Positions 1 through 8,271 of a stretch of DNA of 64,000 nt are shown here, one piece after another. The notes beneath the pieces were generated by a model. That model ran no database searches, was not told where the DNA came from, and saw only the letters and a list, made by a program, of their open reading frames with translations. The stretch's first letter is position 1; each line of letters opens with the position of its first letter. The position numbers and the translations under genes are program-made. The stretch is from assembly GCA_035695065.1 (NCBI GenBank), contig DASSEW010000047.1:1-64000 (forward strand). Direction: 5' to 3'. The DNA comes from 66-474 sp035695065. Lineage in GTDB: Bacteria; Pseudomonadota; Gammaproteobacteria; Xanthomonadales; Rhodanobacteraceae.

Positions 1-117
1 ATGACCGAAGACTGGCGCCACCGCTACAACCATCATCGCCCGCATCGCGCACTCGGTGGCCTGCCGCCTATCAGCTATGCCATGGCACAATCACCCACAA
101 CCTCTACTTTCGATTGA
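1..117 (+). CDS. IS3-family transposase, C-terminal fragment
   Basis: The last 38 residues of a DDE transposase (OrfB, rve integrase core) are present. The visible tail carries the family signature W..RYNHHRPHRALGGLPP, the conserved C-terminal stretch of IS3-family OrfB proteins. The reading frame is open to the window edge, and the true start lies upstream outside the window. The enzyme would act on the ends of its own element. The host gene it disrupted is the xth fragment immediately downstream on the opposite strand. Confidence 0.85.
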   Translation: MTEDWRHRYNHHRPHRALGGLPPISYAMAQSPTTSTFD

Positions 118-140
118 CTCGAAAAAACGAGTACGCTTCA
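1..140 (+). mobile_element. right end of an IS3-family insertion sequence (partial)
   Basis: The segment holds the last codons of an IS3-type transposase and ends where the interrupted xth coding sequence resumes. The inferred terminus reads ...GTACGCTTCA, consistent with the TG...CA ends of IS3-family elements. A short CTCG/CGAG stem-loop lies between the transposase stop and the tip. The left end and any target-site duplication are outside the window, so the family call rests on the transposase tail and the exact boundary is inferred. Confidence 0.75.
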
Positions 141-599
141 CGTCGGGATCACGTTGAAATCCCCGGCGAGCACCGCGGGCGCGCCGGCATCGAGCAGATC
201 GCGCGCGTGTGCCGTCAGGCGTTCGAGCCAGCGCAGCTTGTAGTCGAATTTCGGACCGGGAGCAGGGTTGCCGTTGGGCAGGTACAGGCATCCGGTCACG
301 ATGCCGCGCACCTCCGCTTCCAGATAGCGACTTTGCACGTCATCCGGATCGCCGGCCAGGACCCGCCTGCGTTCCACCGGATCGCAACCCTTGCCCAGGA
401 TCGCAACGCCGTTCCAGCCCTTCTGCCCGTGCCACACCGCGCCATAGCCCGCGTCATGGATCGCGCGATAAGGAAACTGCTCCTGCGCCGCCTTGAGTTC
501 CTGCAAACAAACAATGTCCGGCGACTGCTCCGCGAGCCAGCGCAGCAGCACCGGCAACCGCGCACGAATGCCGTTGACGTTGTAGGTGGCGATCTTCAT
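138..599 (-). pseudogene. xth: exodeoxyribonuclease III, truncated by the IS element
   Basis: The first 153 residues of an exonuclease III/AP endonuclease (EEP fold) are intact: MKIATYNVNGIRARL at the start, the metal-binding CLQELKA, and GDFNVIPT at the end. The usual length is about 255-265 residues, so the C-terminal half is missing, including the conserved catalytic SDH region. The frame stops exactly at the IS junction, and the stop TGA is formed by the first three bases of the insertion sequence. The start codon overlaps the stop of the upstream TrmY-like gene (ATGA), indicating translational coupling. The product should be inactive in AP-site repair unless another copy exists elsewhere. 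Confidence 0.88.
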
Positions 600-1207
600 G
601 GGTCGAGCATAAGTGGGCGCTGATCCAGCTCGTGATGGATCAACACCACGCATTGCGATGCGAACAGCATGGTGGGTCCCAGCATGATCCTGGTCGCGCC
701 GAGGCGCTCCAGGGTATGGAAGGTCTTTTTCGGCATCGGGATGTGATCGGTCAGCAGGAAACAGGGCTTGTCGTGGAAGACTTGCTCGCGAATCGGCTTG
801 CCTTTCGGATCCATCACGAACAGTTGATGGTCTTCCGCCAACTCCTGCACCAGCCGCTCGAAGCTCACGGTGCGGACCGTGACGCCCGATTCCACCGCTC
901 GCGCTTCTTCTTTTCCCATGCCCGCGGAAGCGTCCAGCGCCGTGGCAATCTTGCCGAGCAGCGACTGCTCGTCGAAGCCGCCGAAGTCGTGCATCGCGTC
1001 CGCATCGAAGCGGATCGTGCGGGAATAATCCGGCGTGCTTTCCAAGACCAGGTAGACCGTCACCTCCGGGCGGTGTGATTGCGCCACGAAGATCGCGTTC
1101 ATCAGCGTGTGGGCCAGGATTTCGGTGTGGGCCTCCTGGCCAACGGCGGCCAACAGCTTCCGGCTGTCCGTGGGCGCCGCCCGCGCTCTCAATACGAAGG
1201 TTCGCAT
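596..1207 (-). CDS. TrmY-like SPOUT methyltransferase (tRNA pseudouridine-54 N1-methyltransferase family)
   Basis: This protein of about 203 residues begins MRTFVLRARAAPTDSR and contains the TrmY/DUF358 hallmarks. These include an N-terminal acidic/aliphatic SPOUT fold, FSGFD-like FGGFDEQSL, and a C-terminal knot region (GATRIMLGPTMLFASQC) where AdoMet binds. Archaeal TrmY methylates pseudouridine 54 in tRNA; the substrate of bacterial homologues is less certain, so the function here is by family. The start was chosen at the MRTF methionine because it matches family N-termini; an in-frame ATG at 1279 would add 24 unconserved residues and neither has a strong ribosome site. It overlaps the xth start by 4 bp. 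Confidence 0.75.
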   Translation of the reverse strand: MRTFVLRARAAPTDSRKLLAAVGQEAHTEILAHTLMNAIFVAQSHRPEVTVYLVLESTPDYSRTIRFDADAMHDFGGFDEQSLLGKIATALDASAGMGKEEARAVESGVTVRTVSFERLVQELAEDHQLFVMDPKGKPIREQVFHDKPCFLLTDHIPMPKKTFHTLERLGATRIMLGPTMLFASQCVVLIHHELDQRPLMLDP

Positions 1208-1321
1208 AGGTGCGGTCATCCGATGGCGGGGAACTGCTGCCGTCATCATTGTCGTCGAAATGTCGCCGGCTTCGCTCATGGGCGGCTGACAGGATCCTCC
1301 GCCACGGCATCGCAGCTGCGC

Positions 1322-2266
1322 CTAGCGCAACTTTTGTGCGAACAGTTCCCGATGACGCGCCAGGAAAGGCCGTTGCTCTTTCCGGAACGGCTCTGAGCGG
1401 TGCGCAGGATCTATGGACCAGCGATACAGAACATCGGCCGGCAGGGATGGATGCACTTGCATCCGGCCGTCGTCTTCGAACGTGATGAGCTCCTCGTCGA
1501 AGAGCGCATCCACGTGGGGCGACAGAAGAATGCCATTGTGCCCGTTGATGCGATCGGCATTGCTTGCCTCGCGCCATGGCTTGATATGACTGGCGACCAG
1601 CACGCGCGTATCGGAAACGCCGGTCACGCGACAGGCTTGATCCAGCAGGATCACCCGCTTGCGAAACAGACCTTGTCCGACGCGTGCTTTTGCCAACTGC
1701 AAGCGCTGCGTTACGGTGAGTGATTCGTCGGCCTCGACGTCGTGGATGTCGTTGAGCACGTCGGCATTGACCGATGCTTCCATTTCCATGGTCGCGGACA
1801 CATCGTCACTCACGCCACCCGCATCAAGCAGGGCGAGCAGCAGGTGCCCCAATGCTTCGGAGATGGCGGCGAGATAGCACCCTTGGTTGCCGTGTCCGTT
1901 CCGTTGCAGCGGCGAGTAGCGGCCCGGGAGCAGGGGACCGATGGCCTCAATTTCCTGCGCGGGCCTGAGTGGTCGCGGCGCGGGTCTGAAATCCACTTCC
2001 ACCATCCAACCTTCGTTGGACCAGTAATCACCGACGGTCCCGAATTCGTCCGGTTTGGGAGAAGCGGTCGCAGCCTCGGTCACGCGGCCGATGGCACCGA
2101 TGCGGCTATTGGCGTAGGAGAACACGACGTCGCCCGGCCGGACCAGACGCATGTTTTCGTAGGTCTGGTTGAACGCGCCGTTGGCGTTGCGCATGGGCGA
2201 CCACAGATAGCCGCCACGCACTTCGTGATCACGCGTCTGCTTGTGATTGACCCACCAGAACGCCAT
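1322..2266 (-). CDS. HNH endonuclease with N-terminal EVE/PUA-like domain
   Basis: The protein has 314 residues. Residues about 1-150 begin MAFWWVNHKQTRDHE and contain RPGDVVFSYANSRIGAIGRV, a pattern of EVE/PUA-like modified-base-reading domains. Residues about 200-270 form an HNH_2 nuclease: SHIKPW (226-231) supplies the first histidine, followed by NGILLSPHVDALFD with the Asn and second His. Proteins of this type are often restriction-like nucleases, some specific for modified DNA; that role is inferred. A strong ribosome site (GGGGGGAG) precedes the ATG. It sits upstream of the TrmY-like gene in the same orientation, next to the IS element. Confidence 0.82.
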   Translation of the reverse strand: MAFWWVNHKQTRDHEVRGGYLWSPMRNANGAFNQTYENMRLVRPGDVVFSYANSRIGAIGRVTEAATASPKPDEFGTVGDYWSNEGWMVEVDFRPAPRPLRPAQEIEAIGPLLPGRYSPLQRNGHGNQGCYLAAISEALGHLLLALLDAGGVSDDVSATMEMEASVNADVLNDIHDVEADESLTVTQRLQLAKARVGQGLFRKRVILLDQACRVTGVSDTRVLVASHIKPWREASNADRINGHNGILLSPHVDALFDEELITFEDDGRMQVHPSLPADVLYRWSIDPAHRSEPFRKEQRPFLARHRELFAQKLR

Positions 2267-2517
2267 GCAGCTCCCCCCCAGGGACCCAGGTTACCGCATT
2301 GCTGATACGAACTTGAAGCGGCGGCACTGGAATCCACTCCACTGCACTCGCGTCGCGATGTTTGTCCCCTCGGCATGATTCGGGTTGCAACGTCCATGCA
2401 CGGAAAGTGCCGGTGTACCTCGCCCGCGAGTGTTTTCTCTTTGCGCTTTTTTCGAACATAACTATCGCGTGCTTTTCATAGAACACGTGGTGTGATCCCG
2501 CGCCATGAAGCACGGAC

Positions 2518-2958
2518 ATGTTCGATGCGCGCGACGCCGCGCAACCCCGGCGTGACGGAATGGCGAAACGGATTCCACTGCTGAAAGAGGAGCTCGATAT
2601 CTCCAAGCGCACGTTGCGGACGGGCACCGTCCGCATCGGCAAGCAGACCGTCGAGCGCCAGGAGCGCGTTGATCCACTCCTGATGCGCGAGGACGTGGAG
2701 GTGCGCCGCGTTCCCGTGCATCGCGCGGTCGATCGGCCGGTGCCGACGCGCGTGGAAGGCGACACGACCATCATCTCACTGCATGAGGAAGTGCCGGTGG
2801 TGACCACGCAGCTCATGGTGATGGAAGAACTGCACGTGTCCATTCGCAGGACCCATGTCCATGCGCCACGGACCGTCGCGCTCCGGCGCGAACTGCCCAG
2901 GGTTGAACGCACGGGCGAGGATTCCGCAGACGATGCCACGGGTGCGGCCGCGGGCTGA
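2518..2958 (+). CDS. DUF2382 (YsnF/AvaK-type) protein
   Basis: This hydrophilic protein of 146 residues is made almost entirely of a DUF2382 domain: IPLLKEELDISKR, GTVRIGKQTV, RRVPVHRAVDRPVP, and EEVPVVTTQLMVMEELHVS. These YsnF/AvaK-type domains are found in stress-associated proteins of soil and plant bacteria; the biochemical role is unknown. No signal peptide or membrane segment is visible. A second in-frame ATG at codon 15 (2560) is an alternative start. It precedes a longer protein carrying the same domain by 75 bp, and the two probably arose by duplication. Confidence 0.75.
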   Translation: MFDARDAAQPRRDGMAKRIPLLKEELDISKRTLRTGTVRIGKQTVERQERVDPLLMREDVEVRRVPVHRAVDRPVPTRVEGDTTIISLHEEVPVVTTQLMVMEELHVSIRRTHVHAPRTVALRRELPRVERTGEDSADDATGAAAG

Positions 2959-3033
2959 ACGGGCAGGAGCCTCTGTTCAAGGCACCCATTCCTACTGCGC
3001 CATCGGCGCGATTCCCACAAGAGGTACATCAAC

Positions 3034-3873
3034 ATGGCAATCACATTAGTCGGTCTTTTCGACCGCTCCGACGAGGCCCAAGAAGCGCGCAGGAAAATCG
3101 CAAGGGAGGGCATCGCCGACAACAAGATCAACGTGAGGACTTCCGAGTCTCCGGGCAGCTATGCGGATTCCGAAAGCTCAAAGGATCACCGTGGCTTTTT
3201 CGCCAGGCTGTTCGGGCTCGGCGAAAAGGACGAACGCGCCGGACACTATGCCGAGGCGATCCGCAGGGGCTCCTGCGCGGTGACGGTCAGCGTGGAGAAC
3301 GAAGCGCAAGCCGACCGGGTGAGCGACATCATGGAAGACTGCGGCGCGATCGACGTCGACCAGCGCATCGAGCAATGGAGATCCGGCGGCTACACGGGCT
3401 ATGACCCGCTGGCCGCGCCCTACACCCCGCAGCAGATTGCACAGGAGCAGCAGTCGCTGGGCGTGGTGCAGGAAGAACTGAAGATCGGCAAGCGCAAGGT
3501 GGATACGGGCGGCGTTCGCGTCCAGCGCCACACGAGCGAGGAGCCGGTCAGCGAGCAGGTGTCGCTGCATCAGGAGAAGGCGAAGATCGAACGTCGTCCG
3601 GTGGACCGTCCGGCCACTGCGGCCGAGATGGAAGCGTTCGGAAAGGGCGACAAGACGATCGAGGTGCGCGAAACCACGGAAGAACCGGTGGTGTCGAAGA
3701 CTGCCCGCGTGGTCGAGGAAGTGAAGGTCGGCAAGCAATCGTCGGATCGCACCGAGACGATCAACGAAACCGTGCGGCGCACGGATGTGGATGTCGAAGA
3801 CCTCCCGCGCGGCGCGCAACCGCCGCCCAACCAGCCGCCGCGGCGCCCGTCGTCTCCTCCTCCCCGTCATTGA
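3034..3873 (+). CDS. YsnF/AvaK domain-containing protein (DUF2382)
   Basis: The protein has 279 residues. Residues about 1-110 form an alpha/beta domain beginning MAITLVGLFDRSDEAQEAR, like the general stress (GS) or heat-induced N-terminal modules paired with DUF2382. A linker follows, then DUF2382 at about 155-262 with EELKIGKRKVDTGGVRV, ERRPVDRPAT, EEPVVSKTARVVEEVKVGK. The C-terminus is a proline/arginine-rich tail. It is predicted cytoplasmic. The domain resembles the preceding gene, suggesting a small stress-protein pair. The molecular function of DUF2382 is not established. Confidence 0.85.
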   Translation: MAITLVGLFDRSDEAQEARRKIAREGIADNKINVRTSESPGSYADSESSKDHRGFFARLFGLGEKDERAGHYAEAIRRGSCAVTVSVENEAQADRVSDIMEDCGAIDVDQRIEQWRSGGYTGYDPLAAPYTPQQIAQEQQSLGVVQEELKIGKRKVDTGGVRVQRHTSEEPVSEQVSLHQEKAKIERRPVDRPATAAEMEAFGKGDKTIEVRETTEEPVVSKTARVVEEVKVGKQSSDRTETINETVRRTDVDVEDLPRGAQPPPNQPPRRPSSPPPRH

Positions 3874-3950
3874 TCGTTGGAACAGGACGGAGCCGCTGCG
3901 GTCTGATCCGGGCTACGGCGGCTCGGTCATCCCCCGCGAGATCGGAGACA

Positions 3951-3976
3951 GCGAAGGCGGCCATGGCCGCCTTCGC
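3951..3976. terminator. long GC palindrome between convergent genes
   Basis: The perfect inverted repeat GCGAAGGCGGCC/GGCCGCCTTCGC surrounds a CCATGG centre. It lies between the convergent DUF2382 gene and the BPSS1780-like membrane protein gene. There is no T-run on either side, so it may be a roadblock-type or Rho-assisted terminator rather than a classical one. Confidence 0.4.
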
Positions 3977-4000
3977 AACGCCGGGGAGTGGCTCAACCCA

Positions 4001-4900
4001 TCAGACGGCGATGGCCTGGGCCGCGCCTGATGCACCGTCGCCTCCGCACACGTCGCGCCACAGGTAATACATCACCCCGAACATGATGACGAACATCAGC
4101 AGTATCAGGGCAATGTAAAGCGGAACCAGCAACACCACCATCAGCCATGCGCCGGCGAGCTTGCCGAGCAGGGCGAGGATGATCGCCACGATCGCGATGC
4201 CGATCGCCGCGACGATCCAGGCAACGATCAGGCCGAAGGCCAGCACGAGCAGCGGCAGCAGGTTTTTCAGCGCGCCCATCAGGCCGTCGCCGATCGCGTT
4301 GAACACGCCGCGACGTCGCAGCGCGACCTGGCCCAGGCTGATCGAATAGAAGCCGATCATGAACAGCCCGAGCACGGTGGACAGCGCCATCGCGATGCCG
4401 AAGCCCCGGGGCAATCCCGGCGGTGGCAGATGGTTGGCCTGTGCCGCGACCACCTGCATGTACCAGCTCGCGATGCCGCTGCCCGCTGCCGCGATGACGA
4501 TTGCGATCATCAGGATGTAGATCAGGATCAGCGCGAGTCCGTAGCCGATCAGGCGCAAGGCTTCGCCGTGCGCGTAAGGCATGAAGATGTCGCGCGCGCG
4601 CGCCGGTTGCCCGCGCTCGGCCGCATCAATCACCTGCAGGTAGCCCGCGTAGAGCGGCACGATCAGCAGGCCGATCAGAAGGGAGATCGCCATGATTCCG
4701 AGAAAGAGGACTGGGCTCGTCGCAGCGCCCGTGCTCGCGGCGTGCAACTGCAGCGGCAGCGTGACCAGTGACGGCAGCAGTACCACGAGCAACAACAAGG
4801 CCGCGCCTCCGAACAGCGGCTTCGGGTGGCGAAACCCCACGCTGATGCCGTGCTTCAGCCAGTCGATGCCGGCCGATGGCCCTTTGGATCGTGTCGTCAT
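4001..4900 (-). CDS. BPSS1780-family multi-span membrane protein
   Basis: The protein has 299 residues with about six hydrophobic segments, for example LLLLVVLLPSLVTLPL, IMAISLLIGLLIVPLYAGYL, IALILLMFVIMFGVMYYLW. The N-terminus IDWLKHGISVGFRHPKPLF matches the BPSS1780-type domain in which an amphipathic entry helix precedes the first span. The function of the family is unknown. The ATG at 4900 was preferred because GGGGAAG lies upstream at good spacing; the open frame continues further upstream without conserved sequence. It is transcribed alone, convergent with the DUF2382 gene. Confidence 0.8.
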   Translation of the reverse strand: MTTRSKGPSAGIDWLKHGISVGFRHPKPLFGGAALLLLVVLLPSLVTLPLQLHAASTGAATSPVLFLGIMAISLLIGLLIVPLYAGYLQVIDAAERGQPARARDIFMPYAHGEALRLIGYGLALILIYILMIAIVIAAAGSGIASWYMQVVAAQANHLPPPGLPRGFGIAMALSTVLGLFMIGFYSISLGQVALRRRGVFNAIGDGLMGALKNLLPLLVLAFGLIVAWIVAAIGIAIVAIILALLGKLAGAWLMVVLLVPLYIALILLMFVIMFGVMYYLWRDVCGGDGASGAAQAIAV

Positions 4901-5068
4901 GGTGTGGCTTCCCCGATGGTCGGCGCGCCCCCGCCCCGCGTGCGCCGAGCATAGCAAGTCGCCCGACTGGCGCGAAGCGGAAGCCAGCGCCCGATTGCGA
5001 TATGTTTGCGCTGCCGCGTGCATCGGTGGGCGCGGCAACGAGTCGACCCACGAGGGAAGGACGACACC

Positions 5069-5515
5069 ATGGCTGCAACGAAATCCACGAAGGCAGGCAG
5101 GCGCGGCGCTCACGCGTCGCGTGGATTCACCAGGGAAGAACGCGAGGCAATGCGCGAACGCGCGCGGGAGGCGAAGTCTGCCGGTGGCGAGGACGAGGTG
5201 CTCGCGGCGATCGCCAGGATGCCCGAACCCGATCGCGGCATGGCCACGCGGCTGCATGCAATCGTCAAGGCCAACGCGCCGGCGCTCACGCCGAAAACCT
5301 GGTACGGCATGCCTGCGTACGCCGACCACGACGGCAAGACCGTTTGCTTCTTCCAAGGCTCGCAGAAGTTCAAGACGCGTTACTGCACGCTCGGCTTCAG
5401 CGACAAGGCTGCGCTGGACGACGGCGAGATGTGGCCGACTGCGTTCGCGCTCATCAGGCTGGCCGATGACGAGGAGAAGCGGATCGCCGCGTTGGTGAAG
5501 CGGGCGACGGGTTAG
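5069..5515 (+). CDS. DUF1801 (YdhG-like) protein
   Basis: The protein has 148 residues. An N-terminal Lys/Arg-rich, low-complexity segment leads to a DUF1801 fold at about 70-145: LTPKTWYGMPAYADHDGKTVCFFQ, RYCTLGF, WPTAFALIRL. The family includes frataxin-like YdhG proteins proposed to handle iron; activity here is unproven. The start was set at MAATKST because GAGGGAAGG lies 8-10 bases upstream; an upstream ATG at 5006 lacks such a site. It ends convergently 10 bp from trxC. Confidence 0.75.
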   Translation: MAATKSTKAGRRGAHASRGFTREEREAMRERAREAKSAGGEDEVLAAIARMPEPDRGMATRLHAIVKANAPALTPKTWYGMPAYADHDGKTVCFFQGSQKFKTRYCTLGFSDKAALDDGEMWPTAFALIRLADDEEKRIAALVKRATG

Positions 5516-5525
5516 CGCGGCAACC

Positions 5526-5963
5526 TCACGCGCCGTGCGCGCGAGCCCACTGCATGATGCCGGCGCTGCTCATCGCGCCGGCCTGGCGCGCGACTTCGCG
5601 CCCGCCGCGGAACAGCGCGAGGGTCGGGATGCTGCGGACCTCGTAGCGCGCGCCGAGTGCGGGCTGCGCTTCGGTGTCCACCTTCAGCAGGCGCACGCGT
5701 GGCTCCAGTTGCGTCGCCGCCTGCGCGTACTGCGGCGCCATCATCCGGCACGGCCCGCACCACGGCGCCCAGAAATCCACCAGCACGGGGACATCGTTGC
5801 GTTCGAGGTGTTTGCGGAACCCGGCTTCGTCCACTTCGACCGGCTTGCCTTCGAACAGCGGCCGATGACACTTGCCGCAGACCGGCGCGGCGCCGAGGCG
5901 CTCGGGCGGCAGGCGGTTCACCGCCAGGCAATGCGGACAGACGATGTGCAGCGCTTCGCTCAT
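5526..5963 (-). CDS. trxC: thioredoxin 2 (TrxC)
   Basis: The 145-residue length is normal for TrxC. An N-terminal zinc ribbon is formed by Cys9, Cys12, Cys29 and Cys32 (CPHC, CGKC), followed by a thioredoxin fold with the active site WCGPC at 68-72 and the cis-proline in RSIPTLALF. This cytoplasmic disulfide reductase is associated with oxidative stress in other proteobacteria. Its start lies 5 bp after the stop of the DsbA-like gene, so the two are very probably one transcript dedicated to thiol chemistry. Confidence 0.95.
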   Translation of the reverse strand: MSEALHIVCPHCLAVNRLPPERLGAAPVCGKCHRPLFEGKPVEVDEAGFRKHLERNDVPVLVDFWAPWCGPCRMMAPQYAQAATQLEPRVRLLKVDTEAQPALGARYEVRSIPTLALFRGGREVARQAGAMSSAGIMQWARAHGA

Positions 5964-5968
5964 CGGAC

Positions 5969-6637
5969 TCAGCCCGAAGCTGCCTTGGCCGCGATTTCCC
6001 GCAATGCGTTTTCGAACACTTCCGGCGGTTGTCCGCCCGAAATGAGCCAGGTGTTGTTGACGATGGTGGCGGGCACCGAATGGATGCCGGCCTGCTGGAA
6101 ATGGTGTTCCTGCGCGCGCACTTCGTCCGCGTATTCGCCGCTTTCAAGAATACGCCGCGCCTCGTCCGCATCCAGTCCGACATCCCCGGCGATGCGAACG
6201 AGCACATCGCGGTCGGATACGTTTTCGCCATCGCTGAAGTAGGCGCGCAGCAGCGCCTTCTTCAAATCCAGCGCGCGTCGGTTTTCCTGCAGTTCCGCCC
6301 AGTGCAGCAGCCGGTGCGCATCGAAGGTGTTCCAGACGCGGCTGCCGCGCTTCACGTTGTAGGCGAAGCCGAGCGTGGCGGCGCGCTCGCGGATCGCCGC
6401 GCGGTTGGTGTCCATCTGCGCTTCGCCGATGCCGTACTTGCGCATGATGTGTTCGCCCGCGTCCTCGCCTTCGGACGCAAGCTGCGGATTGAGCTCGAAC
6501 GGTTGCAGGTGGATTTCCGCCTGCACGCTGCCGTCCAGTTTCGCCAGCGCCTGTTGCAGGCTGGCAAGGCCGACCGCACACCACGGGCAGGCGACGTCGG
6601 AAACGAAATCGATGCGGAGCGGGGCAGGGTTGGTCAT
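5969..6637 (-). CDS. DsbA-family (FrnE-like) oxidoreductase
   Basis: The protein has 222 residues and starts MTNPAPLRIDFVSDVACPWC. The CPWC active site (17-20) sits in the first beta-alpha unit of a DsbA-type thioredoxin fold with helical insertion. The cis-proline segment is IHSVPATIVNN. FrnE-like members lack a signal peptide and act in the cytoplasm as disulfide isomerases/oxidoreductases. The start was chosen at MTNP because 31 residues of an upstream in-frame extension are not family-like. It is first in an operon with trxC. Confidence 0.9.
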   Translation of the reverse strand: MTNPAPLRIDFVSDVACPWCAVGLASLQQALAKLDGSVQAEIHLQPFELNPQLASEGEDAGEHIMRKYGIGEAQMDTNRAAIRERAATLGFAYNVKRGSRVWNTFDAHRLLHWAELQENRRALDLKKALLRAYFSDGENVSDRDVLVRIAGDVGLDADEARRILESGEYADEVRAQEHHFQQAGIHSVPATIVNNTWLISGGQPPEVFENALREIAAKAASG

Positions 6638-6710
6638 GGCAGGATTCGGTGCGCGAGTGGTTGCGCACAATGTGGAGGCGAATGCGCGCAAGTCAACGGC
6701 GACGTGTGGC

Positions 6711-7343
6711 TTATCGAGTTGGCGCAGCAACCGTGGCGGTTTGCAGCCACTGCTGAACGCGGGCGGCGAATTGTCCGGCGGCTTCGCCTAGAGCCTTGGC
6801 GCCGCCCTGGGCATCCGCGCTCGAAGCGGGAACCTGGATGCGGAAATGTTTTTGCGCGATCACGTCATCGCGATTGCCGATCAGCGTGACAGTGGCATCG
6901 ATGATGACGTGGCTCTGGCCGGGTTGCGAAAAAACCTGGCTGAAATCATCCAGCCGCACCTGCAGGCTGGCATCCGCGGTGGCGGGATTGCGCGGACCGA
7001 TCACCGCGCGCCAGCCGCCGCCTGCAACGACCGCGCGCTGCAGCAGCGGTTCCAGCAGCGTGGCCGGCGGTGCGATCCAGTCCGAATTCGCGTAAGCGGA
7101 AAGCCGGTTGTCGCCGCGGTAATCCAGCCGGTAGTACATGGCCGTGCCGTCGAGCCAATCGGGCACTGTGATGCTGGAGATCTGGAGGATCCCGCCGCGA
7201 GCGTTGGCAGGATGGTGTTCGTCGTCGAGCGACGGCGCGGCCGTGCCCAGCGTGTAGTGCCGGGGGAAATTCGCCTTCGTCGCGTGCATGCAGCCGGTCA
7301 GGAACATCACGCAGGCGCACAGCGCGAGCCACCTCTTACTCAT
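6711..7343 (-). CDS. ABC transport auxiliary lipoprotein (PqiC/ABC_trans_aux family)
   Basis: The protein has 210 residues with a lipoprotein signal (MSKRWLALCACVMFLTGC; lipobox LTGC at about 15-18). The mature part matches the ABC_trans_aux fold: YTLG near the start, a central VRLDDFSQVF, and a C-terminal helix. Such lipoproteins form the outer-membrane-side component of MCE/Mla or Pqi lipid transporters. The gene overlaps the 3' end of the MCE gene by 8 bp, and it closes the four-gene operon. An alternative start 27 bp upstream would displace the signal peptide. Confidence 0.85.
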   Translation of the reverse strand: MSKRWLALCACVMFLTGCMHATKANFPRHYTLGTAAPSLDDEHHPANARGGILQISSITVPDWLDGTAMYYRLDYRGDNRLSAYANSDWIAPPATLLEPLLQRAVVAGGGWRAVIGPRNPATADASLQVRLDDFSQVFSQPGQSHVIIDATVTLIGNRDDVIAQKHFRIQVPASSADAQGGAKALGEAAGQFAARVQQWLQTATVAAPTR

Positions 7344-8271
7344 GGCTGGGATCCTTCCTGCCGTTGTCATGGAAGCCCGGCTCGCCCGGACCCGGCGGCG
7401 GTTGCGCCGGGCCGAAGATCAGGCTCTGCGGTTTGGCCTTCAATTCGCGGATCAGTTGTTCGAGCAGGCGCGAGGTGCGCGTCAGGCTGGTGCTGAGCGC
7501 TTCGACATCGGGCGCGGTCTGCTTGTCGAGCTTGCGGCCGAGGTGCTGGATCGTGTCTTCCACTTGCCCGGCCTTGCGAACCGGTTCGCGTGCTTGCGTG
7601 GCAATCCTGTTCGCATTGGCGAGCAGCGCATGACTCTGGTCGAGGCTTTGCTGCGCGCTCGCAAGCAGCGCCGGCATCCGTTTCGCAGCCGGCAGCAGTT
7701 GCGCTTCGATGGCGTCGAGCTTCGCGGTTGCCGCATCCAGCTGCCGGATGGACGCGCTGATGTGCTCGCGGTTGTCCGCGTCGAGCAGCTGTTTGGTGTT
7801 GCCGAGGATCTCGTGCAGGTCCGCCATGTCTTCCTGCGCGGAGGCTTCCAGTTGCGCCAGCAAACCTTTGCGCAGCGGAATCAGCGCCGGATGTTTTTCG
7901 CTGGTTGGCAGCGGCGCGCTGCTGCCTCCGCCGAGTTTCAGTTCAAGCGTGTTGCCACCGGTCAGGCCCTGCATCGCGACCACGGCATAGGTCGCGTGCG
8001 TGATGTAGGTATTCCGCTTGACACGGAAGTCGATGATCACGCGCGCGCGGTCGCGCGGATCGAAATGGATGTCGCTGATGTGCCCGACTTCCAGGCCCTT
8101 GAACTCCACGCGTGTCTGCGGCGCAAGCCCGCCCACGGATTCGTCGGTGACGATGCGGTAGGCGAGCGGCTCGGGCGGGCTGGAGGAGAGCCAGAAGAAG
8201 ATCACGACGCCCGCGGCCGCGAACACGATCAGGAAGCAGACGGCGGCGATGGCGTGCGCGCGGTTTTCCAT
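7336..8271 (-). CDS. MlaD-like MCE-domain protein
   Basis: The protein has 311 residues. One transmembrane anchor (about 8-28) is followed by an MCE domain at about 38-115 (YRIVTDESVGGLAPQTRVEF, GLEVGHISDI, GLTGGNTLELK). Behind it is a long helical region rich in Ala, Leu and Gln, typical of the tunnel-forming part of MCE proteins, and a proline-rich tail. It should form the periplasmic hexameric ring that passes lipids from the MlaE/F-type ABC transporter. It lies directly after the ATPase gene (the start follows its stop with no gap). Confidence 0.9.
   Translation of the reverse strand: MENRAHAIAAVCFLIVFAAAGVVIFFWLSSSPPEPLAYRIVTDESVGGLAPQTRVEFKGLEVGHISDIHFDPRDRARVIIDFRVKRNTYITHATYAVVAMQGLTGGNTLELKLGGGSSAPLPTSEKHPALIPLRKGLLAQLEASAQEDMADLHEILGNTKQLLDADNREHISASIRQLDAATAKLDAIEAQLLPAAKRMPALLASAQQSLDQSHALLANANRIATQAREPVRKAGQVEDTIQHLGRKLDKQTAPDVEALSTSLTRTSRLLEQLIRELKAKPQSLIFGPAQPPPGPGEPGFHDNGRKDPSHE

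Noticed and set aside
1322..2266. Group I/II intron or homing endonuclease reading of the HNH gene
   Set aside because: The HNH lies at the C-terminus behind an EVE-like domain and the gene has its own strong ribosome site. No intron or intein boundary motifs are seen.
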